64,000 nucleotides of DNA from Karstenula rhodostoma CBS 690.94. Its lineage: Eukaryota > Ascomycota > Dothideomycetes > Pleosporales > Didymosphaeriaceae. Numbering within the stretch: the stretch's first letter is position 1; every line of letters begins with the position of its first letter. Both the position numbers and the translations under genes were made by a program. The DNA is taken from positions 1,136,057-1,200,056 of the forward strand of contig MU001502.1 of assembly GCA_010093485.1 (NCBI GenBank). The letters run 5' to 3'. The notes beneath the pieces were generated by a model. It made no database searches. It was not told where the DNA came from and saw nothing but the letters and a program-made list of their open reading frames with translations. Shown here one piece after another: positions 54,956 through 64,000 of the stretch.

Positions 54956-56607
54956 GTCGAAGGTGACGACTTTGATACTATCAGAACGCTGGTAACGATC
55001 ATGATGAATACAATGATATCCCTGCACCCGAAGAAGAGGATGTGCACGGCTAAGGGCACGCTCACGGAGAGCAGAAGATCCAGAACACGAGCAGAACAAC
55101 AGACCAGCAGCACAACTCGATGCATCTGAACCTGATGACCTAATTGAACCCGGGCGTAGTCCAATGAGCAGAAGCAGGGGCATCACCGTCCAGGCAGGTG
55201 CAGCATAATCAGAAGATTTTGCTTGTCTTTGAGGCAGACGCAGACTACGAGGATGCTCTGCACTGCATGGCTTGCGTCTTCGAGGGCTACCCAACGGAAG
55301 AGATGGAAGAGCCTGTCGCTGTATCGCTTGCGCATGGGGGTATTGAGTTATTCAAGGTTCTTGTTGTGCAAAACCTTGGAATTGTGGGGGTTATGATGTC
55401 TTTTTGAGAACGTGAGGGGAATAAATTTGGGCGCTGGCTTGGCGAGAGGCTGAGGAGGTATACCCGAAGTAGACACAAGGTTCCCTGTGATGAGGCTCAA
55501 TACCTTCAGGTCGTTGGATTCGTGTTCCTACATCATCAACTTTGATTACATTGCGTTGCGTTAGTGTAGGCATCGAGATAGAATTCCGCTACATTGTTTG
55601 CCTTGCAACCCTTTGCATTATGCATTAAAGAGAGATGCAACAGTTATCGAGATTACTAGTAGACTGCTTTCCGCTTTCGATTGCACTCGTGGAACCTTCT
55701 TGTTATATTTGGGGTATTCTGAGAAACAGGGCGTGGGCCGCGATTCGGAATTTCGATCTCAGCGATGGCAGAGATTTCACGAAGACTGGAATTTGCCATT
55801 GTCTCCTCGTGGCAGCAAGCGTTATTGTTCAGGTGAGCAAAATGTTGGCTGTGATCTGGATAGGGTTAGGGTTAGGGTTAGGGTCGAAGGAGTCCACCCA
55901 TGTTCAACATTCTCGGACGTCGGCGGACACAACCGCCGCCGTCGCCGTTCGCGGCGATACTTTTGCGCTGCAATCCACAGCCTTTGAAAACTTCCCAATG
56001 AGGCATGTTGATACTCGCGGCCAAATCGAAGTTCGAGACGTTCATCCAGCACATGGTCTTGTTACTGTTCGATTTGCTTGTGCATGACAAGGTAAAAACA
56101 TTTTACGCAGAATCATGCGTATGCGTCTACTTCGCAATGCCCGGAAGACACCGATCGGCGCAGGCTTTGTGGTTGGGTGGAGACATTCACTTGAAGATAT
56201 TGGTCGGACCGAGTTGAAATGATAACTGATCGGTGAATCTAATGCTACATACCATGATGGCTGAGCATTTGACCCGCCCGGGTATGGTATGCGAGCGTTC
56301 GCAGTGGATTTCACAGGATATGAAGTTTGCGGATGAGCGTGCCGTGAATAGTTGAATGGCTTGTGCTGTTCAAACGGCGTATTCGTACTAGATATGGACA
56401 TGACACACCAGCTCCACAGTTCAAATGTTGACCCTCTCTTTATGCACAGCAATAAACCACACAGCAGGCACACTACCCCACGCCGGCCGGAAACGAAGAT
56501 GGCGCCTGTGATACCCCCAAGCGCAGCGAAAACGCACCAAGTCGTCTTGATGGAGAAGGCCAGGGCGGCGGCCTCATTTAACACATCGGAACTCTCTTGC
56601 CTCATCT
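54956..56607. other. Intergenic region with interstitial telomere-type repeat
   Basis: No supported gene in 1.65 kb. The TTAGGG-type repeat at 55861-55884 is listed separately. Frames around it (for example 55635-56087) do not resemble proteins. Confidence 0.45.
55861..55884 (+). repeat. Interstitial telomere-type repeat, about four TTAGGG units
   Basis: The plus strand reads TAGGG followed by three perfect TTAGGG units, then T and unique sequence. TTAGGG is the telomere repeat of most filamentous ascomycetes. There is unique DNA on both sides. Confidence 0.92.
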
Positions 56608-58716
56608 ATGGAAGGTAATCTCTCGTCGACCTACAACAAGGCTGCTAGCTCACAAGTCAACAGTGCAGAGGCAGTCAAGCAGCGTCGTGGTGCATACGAT
56701 CGCGTTGAAACCCAGCTGGGAACGAAGGATACCTCGGTTCTGCCGCGTATCTATGGCAACATGGATCGCGAGCGGGCGTACCAGGAGAGCTTGGAGATGG
56801 GCACCATTGCTTTTCAGGATGGTATCAAGCATGGACATAATTTCTTCTCCGAAGTCACGCCCCGGGGCATCTTTGCGAATGCTAGGTTTGTGCATGCACC
56901 TATCTTGGTAGTTTGGAACCGACACCATATAGCCCGATCGGTCTCAACATACTCTTGTTCATACCCGCCATCGAGCTATGCGGCTCCGCTGAGCAGAGAG
57001 CGCAATGGCTGCCGCTTGCCAAAGAGGGCAAAATCATCGGTACTTACGCCCAGACCGAACTTGGACATGGAACATTCGTACGGGGTATAGAGACTACGGC
57101 AGCACTAGACACGACCACTGATGAGTTCGTGATCCATTCCCCTACAAAGTCTTCAACAAAGTTTTGGCCAGGAGGATTGGGCTTTTCCAGCACCCATGCA
57201 ATTTTGATGGCTCGTCTCCTCGTCGGTGCTGATGATCATGGACCCCACTTGTTCATGGTTCAGTTGCGTTCCCTGGAGGACGGAAAACCATTGCCAGGCA
57301 TCAAACTTGGGGACATTGGCCCAAAGCTAGCGTAAGCCTTCCTCTGGCCTGTACTACGAAAACCTACTCACGATATGCAGATACAACGGCGTCGATAACA
57401 GCTTTGCTGTTTTCACCAATGTCCGGATTTCTCGCTTGAACATGCTCATGAAGCACACGACCATCGCTGCTGACGGTACATATACCGCAGTCCCGAACCA
57501 CGCCGTTTTGAACTACGCTACGATGCTGCGAGCTCGCGCCATCATGACCAGGATCGCTGCCTTCCAGCTCGCGCAAGCTACCACCATCGCGACCCGCTAC
57601 TCCACCGTTCGTGAGCAAGGTGCTGGATCCAATGGCACTGAGAAATCGGTGCTCCAATATAAGCATCAGCACTTTCGGATCCTCACACTCATTGCGAAGT
57701 CTTACGGGACCTTTTTCGCATCCAAGTACTGTACAACCGAGTATGAGAAAGTGATGCACCAGCAGGAACAAGGTAGTTTGTCGGGCTTGCCATACATGCA
57801 TTCCTTGTCCGCGGGATTGAAAGCCTGGGCCACTGGAGAGGCCGCCGACGGCGCTGAAGACGCGAGGAAGTACTGTGGTGGACATGGTTTCCTGATGATC
57901 TCAGGATTGCCTGATCTTGTTGCATCCAGTACCGGGATGGTGACTTTTGAAGGCGAGAACTACGTGCTTTGGCTACAGGTGGGTCGTTATCTGATTAAAT
58001 GTGTAGACACGTTGGTGCAGGGAAAGAAACTGCACCCCGAGATGGCATACCTTTCCGATGGTTCCACGTACAACGCCGGGCCCGGCGCGGTCAATGGCGT
58101 TTGCGAGGCCCAAGGAAGCGCCTTTTTGGACCAGCACGTGCAGCTTGACATCTACCGCCATCGTGCAACCCGCTTGGTCCACGCTATTCACAAAAGATTC
58201 CGAGGATCGAGCAAGACGCCGGAGGAAGCGTGGAACCAGCACATGCTCTCTATCATCACCGCTGCCCGCGCGCATATCGAATACATTGTCCTCCGAGCCT
58301 TCGCCGCTCACATACACCATCTCGAAGGCACTATCTCCGTCTCTCTCATGAACATCCTCGCTACGCTCTGCTCTCTGTTTGCGCTCTCCCACATCATCAA
58401 CCCACGCACCGTCGACGCCGTATATTTTGTCGAAGATGGGCACCTCTCCTTGTCACAGTTATGAATTATTCGAGAGTTGGTGAATGGTCTGCTGGAGGGC
58501 CTTCTGCCCGAGGCCATTGCGCTGACTGATGCCTGGGACTTCACAGATGCTAGTCTTTGCAGCGCGCTGGGTATGAAAGATGGAGATGTGTACGGGACGA
58601 TGATGCGATGGGTGGAGCAGTTACCGATAAATCAGAGAGCCTGGGAGCACAATGAGGGAGTATATAGACCAGGGTGGGAGAAGTGGATTGATCCGATTCT
58701 GAAGGCAAAGTTGTAG
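56608..58716 (+). pseudogene. Acyl-CoA oxidase (peroxisomal) interrupted by an in-frame TGA
   Basis: This is the FAD enzyme of the first peroxisomal beta-oxidation step. Exons are 56608-56885, 56933-57331 and 57381 onward. ACOX blocks are intact: GTYAQTELGHGTFVRG, KFWPGGLGFSSTHA, TIATRYSTVREQG, CGGHGF and FEGENYV with the catalytic Glu. At codon 587 (58462-58464) there is TGA after LSLSQL. The same frame then continues as ACOX for 83 residues (IIRELVNGLLEGLLPEAIALTDAW) to a final AKL, a peroxisomal PTS1. Relatives have Arg at the TGA position, so CGA to TGA fits. The product would lose the C-terminal helices and PTS1. The 5' end may also lack an upstream exon. Sequencing error or stop readthrough are alternatives. 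Confidence 0.8.
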
Positions 58717-59059
58717 TGGATTGCCGGTCGGTCGCCGCGTCGGCCGACACACTCGCGCGTGTGCAGATGCACGCATTTGCAGGAGAGTCGGAGTAGATTA
58801 GACGATATCGCTAACGCGCAAGTATATGCTGGTCCTTCGTACGTGTCTGGCGGGCGCCTCCGTATTGTCTTCCACGATTCCGGGATTCCCCACATGTGTT
58901 TGGTTGTACATGGCGCGGCGCGCGGCGACACGTGGGTACCCTGTTGCGCTAGGCCATATTTAACTAGCATGGTTCTAAGCCACATCCGGTTAGCGTAATA
59001 TCTGCGCGACGAGTTCTACGAACGCGACGGATTGTTGCGCACGCACGCCACATATCTAT
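58717..59059. other. Intergenic region
   Basis: Short unique spacer between the acyl-CoA oxidase and the repeat array. Nothing recognised. Confidence 0.4.
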
Positions 59060-59446
59060 AAGTATTGTTGTACTCTGGAGGGTACATTCGAGTGCGGAGA
59101 ATCCATCGCGAAACCTCGCGCCCCGTCATATCCACAGCGCTTGGCTGCGCGATGGCAAACACTGTGTTTCATCGCCCTGGAGCGCGACTGCGAGCGCCGA
59201 GCGCAGCACGCCTGGCGCTTGAGATATGAGAGTTGGATATGGTACTCTATGAAGCGGAGAATCCAGCGCACAGCTTTTTTATTGGAAGTTTTGACTGTGC
59301 TGGGTCGCGCGACAGCGTCACGCCTGAACGCATAATTGCAATTACTACGCCCAACGTGCATATTTCTCAGGATATTTAAACTGGATGCTGTACTCCCGAG
59401 TGCGTGGAATTCAGCGCATATCTTTTTACTTGACAGATCCTACTGC

Positions 59447-59510
59447 GCGCTTCTGGGCGCCCCAGCGCGCTTCTGGTGCTTCTCGAGCGCGCTGGGGCGC
59501 CCAGAAGCGC
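59447..59510. repeat. Perfect inverted repeat, 25-bp arms, 14-nt loop
   Basis: Arms 59447-59471 and 59486-59510 are exact reverse complements, rich in GC and containing the TTCTGGGCGCC / GGCGCCCAGAA element. The loop is 59472-59485. It lies at the point where array units change orientation. Confidence 0.95.
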
Positions 59511-60412
59511 CGAGGACAGGAGTCCGGTAAGTAAAATGCGCTTTACGTTTTCTAGCCTCTAAAGTATAGTTTAGATATTTTGGATGCCTCCCGAATACAA
59601 CGGGCGCTCCTCAAAAAATCCGTCGCGCTCCAGCGCACTAGCGAGCGCCGATGCGAGCGCGCAAGCCAGCAAAGAAGATAAGAGAAATCTGAAATGTGCG
59701 TTCGCTTCTCCAATCTCTGAAGTACCATACAGAGGTCTCGGTTTTCTGTTAAATACACCGCGCGTTTCTGGGCGCCCAGGAGCGCGCAGTCGAGCTGCCC
59801 GGAAAGTAGAATTCGCTTTAGATTCTCCAGCTCCCAGAGTATCATCTAGATATTCTACTTTTCCCGTACAGGCGCGGCGCGCTTCTGAGAAATTCGGCGC
59901 GCTCCTGGCGCGCGCCAGAAGCGCGCTGGGGCGCCGAGCAGCGCGCAATCAGAACGCCCGAAAACTAAAATGCGCTTTAGATTCGCCGTCTTCTAAAGTA
60001 CCTTCTAGGTATTCTACCTTTTCCATACAGGCGCCCCGCACCTCTGGAAAATTCGTCGCGCGCAGGGGCGCGTTGGGGCGCCCAGAAGCGCGCAGTCGAG
60101 ATATCCAAAAACTAAAATGCGCTCTAGATTCTCCAGCTCGTGAAGTACCAGATGCATATTCTACTTTTCTCGCGCAGGCGTTGGGCGCCTCTGGATATTG
60201 CGTCGCGTCTGGCGCGCGCCGGCGCGCGCCAGAAGCGCGCTGGGGCGCCAAGCAGCGCCCAGTCAAGATATTCAAAAAGTAAAATTCGCGCTGGATTCGC
60301 CGGTCCGTAAAGTACAATCTAGATATTTTACTTTTCGCGTAGAGGCGTTGGGCGCCTCTGAACTTTTCGGCGCGTCTGTCGGGCGCTGTCGGGCGCCGGC
60401 GCGCGCCGGCGC

Positions 60413-60475
60413 GCGCCAGAAGCGCCAGAAGCGCCAGAAGCGCCAGAAGCGCCAGAAGCGCCAGAAGCGCCAGAA
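60413..60475 (+). repeat. Seven perfect 9-bp units (GCGCCAGAA) inside the array
   Basis: Seven exact copies are present, accounting for the longer 241-bp array unit. Confidence 0.95.
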
Positions 60476-61411
60476 GCGCGCCGGGGCGCCCAGGGGCGCC
60501 CGACCAAGATTTTCACAAAGTAGATTTCGCGATGGATTCGCCAGCCTCTAAAGTATCTTCTGGATATTTTACTTTTCTCGTACAGGCGTTGGGCGCCTTT
60601 GAATAATTCGGCGCGTCTGGCACGCGCCAGAAGCGCCAGAGGCGCGCCGGGGCGCCGAGCAGCGTGCAGTAGGATAATCCACAAAGTAAGATTCGCGCTG
60701 GATTCTCCAGCTTCTAAAGTACAATCCAGATATTTTACTTTTCTCGTACATGCGCGGCGCGCGTCTGGAAAATCCGTCGCGCTCCCTCTCGGGCGTCGCG
60801 TCCAAATCGGGTATAACGCGCGCCAGGAGCGCGCTGGGGCGCCGAGAAGCGCGCATGGCAAAAAAACGATTTCTAAAATTCGCTTTACATTCTCCAGCAT
60901 CTAAAGTACCCTCTAGAGATTCTACTTTTCCCATACAGGCATTGCGCGCCTCTCAACAATCCGTCGCGTTCCCTCCCAGGAACCTCTTCCGCATTGGGTA
61001 TAACGCGCGCCAGGGGCGCGCTGGGGCGCCCAGAAGCGCCGATGGCAAAAAACCGATATCTAAAATGCGCTTTACATTCTCCAGCATCTAAAGTACCCTC
61101 TAGAGATTCTACTTTTCCTGTACATGCGTGGCGCGCCTCTCAAAAATCCGTCGCGCTCCCTCACAGGAACCTCTTCCGCATTGGGTATCACGCGCGCCAG
61201 GAGCGCGCTGGGGCGCCCAGAAGCGCCCGTGGCAAAAAACCGATATCTAAATTGCGCTTTACCTTCCGTACTATTAGAGGTATCATAGGGAGAATTATCA
61301 GCTTGATACAACTCGAAGGGGCGGCTCAAGAATGCGTCGCGCTCCTGCAGCGCATCTGGACTAGGCTTAGCGCATTTGCCCTGCAGGCTGCGCGACATCC
61401 ACGCGTGGGGT

Positions 61412-61474
61412 CCACGTGTGTCATAGCGCCCACGTGTGTCATAGCGCCCACGTGCGTCAAAGCGTCCACGTGCG
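61412..61474 (+). repeat. Four 18-bp-spaced CACGTG repeats
   Basis: CACGTG palindromes begin at 61413, 61431, 61449 and 61467, at exactly 18-bp spacing, within a CCACGTGTGTCATAGCGC unit. The last two copies carry changes (GCGTCAA and GCGTCGC). Confidence 0.92.
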
Positions 61475-61489
61475 TCGCTCCGCGCAACC

Positions 61490-62345
61490 GCCCGCCCATG
61501 AGAAGAATTCTGCGGAGGGTTCGAAAGTCGACCATAATGGTCCGAGGGTTCCAGATTACGGTCGGCGCTTACCTAGTCCTTCGATGGAGGGTCTTCGAAC
61601 ATCTCTATGACGCCGGTGGAATGCAGAAGGGAGTTTCAAGTGCCAACTACACGAAAATAGTTACCCAGGTCGTATCACAGATCCAGGAGCATCCCCTCCT
61701 ATCGAACAAGCTTCCGAGAAAGAAGAAGAAGAAGAAGCTCAACGATGGCTAGTCCCAAGTCGTCAGCCTTCGCAAAGTCACAGTGCCAGTGGAATGGGAG
61801 GCAAGAATCGTGAAGAGGCGGGTGAGGTTTGTGACCAAAGAGACTTAGACTAAGGTGAAGGGCGGCTACAAGTTCTCCGTAACTGAAGCAAGACCTTCCT
61901 ACACAGTGAAATGGCAAGATGCGCGAAGATGTCCTGGCCCTACCCCAGGTTCAAGACAGCCTGACCGAAGATGAGCCAGCATTGCGAATCGCCAAGAAGG
62001 AGCAAATTGTGCCTATCGAAGCACTTCTTTCTGAAGGCATCTTCGACACAGATACCATCATCGAGGAATGCCTTGAAATATCATCAAACAATAAGCAAGA
62101 GCTTTTATCCTTTGTGAAAGGCATACCCATACGCACCCCAGAAGCAACGCACAGAACAGCTGAACACTACATGGGAAGAACTCATCGCACAGTGGAGAGC
62201 TGTTTCACCAGATGATGTCGATTCTCTGGTGAGTCCTTGGGGTCATCCGTCTCCTCCTTTTCTTGTCTTCCTCAATACACCACCTGAAGTTCCGGAAGGG
62301 TCTTCCGATAGTCCCACAACATCAATGGACATGGAAACACCGTAA
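61490..62345 (+). pseudogene. Decayed gene of unknown family
   Basis: Protein-like pieces follow each other in different frames. The first is TIMVRGFQITVGAYL... through QIQEHPLLSNKLP and a Lys run (ends 61752). The second is VTVPVEWEARIVKRR and, after a TAG, TKVKGGYKFSVTEARPSYTV. The third is EDVLALPQVQDSLTEDEP to NKQELLSFVKGIP (61922-62140). The fourth is KQRTEQLNTTWEELIAQW to a TAA near 62345. At least two frame changes and two stops interrupt it, and I found no clear intron borders at those sites. I do not recognise the family. Unusual splicing is the alternative. Confidence 0.5.
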
Positions 62346-63685
62346 TACGACTTCTTTCCATGTTGTTGGATGGCGAGCTTTCCCGCAACAATATCCTGGT
62401 TAGCGAGACCTACTTCCTCAGGTATGCATATTCGTACCAGGATAGATAGGCAAAGAACCATCTCCGAAAACATGGCCAACCATAAATTCATGGTCGCTCA
62501 AGGTCAAGACATCTTCCTGTTAAACCAAGACAAAAATGTGGAGCATGAGCCCAACCCTAAGAGAACACAAGAGAACCCCGGAGTATCCCAAGATGCGAAG
62601 GTTTAGAAGACTGTAGGGTCCCTCAAACATGTTTGCTCGTGCCTCCTTATGTGTTCGAATGTAGGTTTGATCTCATCCCCAATCACTTGAACAAACCCCG
62701 TTTATTTGTATATAGATGATCTTCGGTACGTAGAATAACCTATTGATCTATCTCACCTTCTTGCGTCAGGTTCACTCAATAATTTGCTAATAGCCTGCGC
62801 ACAGACGCTGGGCGCGCCTTAGCCGCTTTTTTGGTCCCCCTTTGTTCGTGCATTGGCAAAGCACAACGCGCCTTTTTGCCCCCCCTAGTTTATTGAGTCA
62901 CCCTACCTCATAGTGAATCTCTACAATATATAACTTGCTAGCACGTCTTACACCATGCATCGGCCAATTGTGGTGGTTCTCCATATTCTTATCACCTTTC
63001 TTAACTAAATCGATGTCGATCGCTATATACTTTACTTACTGCCGACGGTACCTCATCTAGGACCGTGCATGCGTGCACGTGGTGAGGTGGCCCGTGGAGC
63101 TAGTAATGGTGAATTTCTATAGCTGTGGATCGGTGGTGCCGATGCTATAGTACGATCAAAACGATGCGTTGATATATCGATGCCATTTTAGATGGGAGTG
63201 GTACGCACTATCGTATAACCAGCCCCAACACTTTACACCCAAACCAATATTCACCTACGAGCGCGTCTCTAATCTAATATTGCGGTGCAAGAATACATCA
63301 TCATTATACTATAATATGGCATTTTTTCTCAATTTAAGCACTGGTATAACTCATGCCATCTAGACCGCGCATGATATACAAGGGAGAAGATTTCGCCAGT
63401 CTGATCATGGTGCTGCACTCAATTCTTTCACAGAATTTAGAACACACCACCGGGGAAATTCACCGCCCGCACGCAAGCCTTTAGCACCCGCACCAGCAAC
63501 AGAGCGGACTACCACCCTCGCACACCATCGAAGGTTCACCCCAATACAGATTTCGCGGCCCTTTCTCAAACCGGACACCACTCGCAACAATTCCGATCCT
63601 ACTCGATCATACCTGCTACAGACACCTAGCTCAAGGTCAGCCCGCAAGCTGCACTATCGTTTCTTGCAATAGATCAGAGACCAAC
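62346..63685. other. AT-rich intergenic region
   Basis: No supported gene. After about 62700 the sequence becomes AT-rich with ATATA strings. A piece near 63220-63300 (ACTTTACACCCAA...ATATTCACC, GCGCGTCTC, CATCATCAT) resembles one at about 32600-32720, suggesting a dispersed low-copy repeat. The last 100 nt is probably promoter and leader for the RBR gene at 63686. Confidence 0.45.
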
Positions 63686-64000
63686 ATGTCATTCTTCGTC
63701 CCCGCTCCCGCTTCCAAGAAAGCCATCTTCCGTCCTATCCGCAATCGAGAGCCTTACCAAGCCGTTCACACGTCCAAACTTCACCTTCGAAGGGCGAAGT
63801 ACAACAAGCCCCTCGAGATAGTGTGCATCGAGAAGGCCGAGTTCACTGAAGAGGAACTCGCCAAATATGAATGCTGGGTGTGCCTGGACACCTACGCTCT
63901 CGATGAAGGCGTAGTCACCTGCGGTGTCCACTTCCTGTGCAACGAGTGCGCAGTCGACGGTTTCACATACGCCACGGAACCTGGATGGGACTGTTTCCCT
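63686..64000 (+). CDS. RBR E3 ubiquitin ligase, copy 3 (partial, cut by window end)
   Basis: The first 105 residues are present. It starts MSFFVPAPASKK and continues with a basic HTSKLHLRRAKY segment aligned with HTSKRLQRNIKH of the copy at 53945. RING1 begins CWVCLDTYALDEG and continues TCGVHFLCNEC. The frame is open at the window end, so the IBR and RING2 parts should lie just beyond. The shared N-terminus marks copies 2 and 3 as the closer pair. Confidence 0.85.
   Translation, partial: MSFFVPAPASKKAIFRPIRNREPYQAVHTSKLHLRRAKYNKPLEIVCIEKAEFTEEELAKYECWVCLDTYALDEGVVTCGVHFLCNECAVDGFTYATEPGWDCFP

Larger units (their letters stand above)
59060..61275 (+). repeat. GC-rich tandem array of about 150-190-bp units, with inverted left part
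   Basis: From about 59540 to 61275 a complex unit recurs in direct orientation. It has a CTAAAGTA core, a TAGATATT segment, TACTTTTC, TACAGGCG and then a GGCGCGCCAGAAGCGCGCTG-like palindromic GC block. TACTTTTC boxes begin at 59856, 60015 (variant), 60162, 60329, 60570, 60736, 60923 and 61110, so unit length is about 147-187 bp with one 241-bp unit. More degenerate units lie on both sides. From 59060 to 59470 similar sequence occurs in reverse orientation (GGAGAATCCAGCGC, TTTTGACTG). Some units carry AAAAGTAAAAT and its reverse complement about 39 nt apart (60275-60285 and 60325-60335). Frames run through it on both strands only because stops are rare, so I call no protein. Confidence 0.85.

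Noticed and set aside
59060..61480. CRISPR array
   Set aside because: Repeats are long, diverged and eukaryotic. Spacers are not unique and no cas genes exist.
59584..61752. Long frames on both strands through the GC-rich array (for example 232, 190 and 252 codons)
   Set aside because: They exist because the repeat unit lacks stops. They show repeated residue blocks in several frames, no start context and no known domain.

Overview
The window reads as nuclear DNA of a filamentous ascomycete (Pezizomycotina), most likely a Dothideomycete. Genes are compact, with introns of about 45-60 nt, GT...AG borders and no operons. Several proteins are fungal-specific types (DUF7053-like, MARVEL-like, wax-synthase-like), and the wall-degrading enzymes and TTAGGG-type repeat fit this group. 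The class-level placement is inference. I rebuilt exon structures by eye from splice signals and protein family continuity; there is no transcript evidence behind them.

Layout. 0-5 kb: a Ser/Pro-rich protein with a Cys/His-rich N-terminus, then a small unknown gene and a decayed tandem copy of it. 5.6-18 kb: housekeeping genes, namely a K/HDEL receptor (ERD2), cytosolic endo-beta-N-acetylglucosaminidase (GH85), an EDC4/Ge-1-like decapping scaffold, a MARVEL-like membrane protein and a DUF7053-like protein. 18-31 kb: a RING protein, an SDR dehydrogenase with an apparent N-terminal frameshift, a multi-pass membrane protein, a protein ending in a CaaX box, a secreted protein cut by an assembly gap, an RBR ubiquitin ligase and a wax-synthase/MBOAT-like acyltransferase. 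32-34 kb: two small secreted proteins. 34-38 kb: mitochondrial homoaconitase (LYS4) divergent from a serC fragment that has lost its PLP-lysine region. 39-46 kb: a multi-pass membrane protein with a long cytosolic tail, a small single-pass protein and a long proline-rich wall-type protein.

46.7-53.3 kb carries three predicted secreted enzymes: a GH3 beta-xylosidase, a beta-lactamase-fold serine hydrolase and a CE15 glucuronoyl-esterase-like protein. Two of them would act on glucuronoxylan. A second RBR ligase follows.

55-64 kb is different. It holds an interstitial telomere-type repeat, a peroxisomal acyl-CoA oxidase interrupted by one in-frame TGA, a 2.2-kb GC-rich tandem array with an inverted left end and a perfect 25-bp-arm hairpin at the inversion, an 18-bp CACGTG repeat, a frameshifted pseudogene, an AT-rich stretch, and the start of a third RBR ligase cut by the window end. 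This looks like a rearranged, accessory-type segment. The array is the least explained structure in the window.
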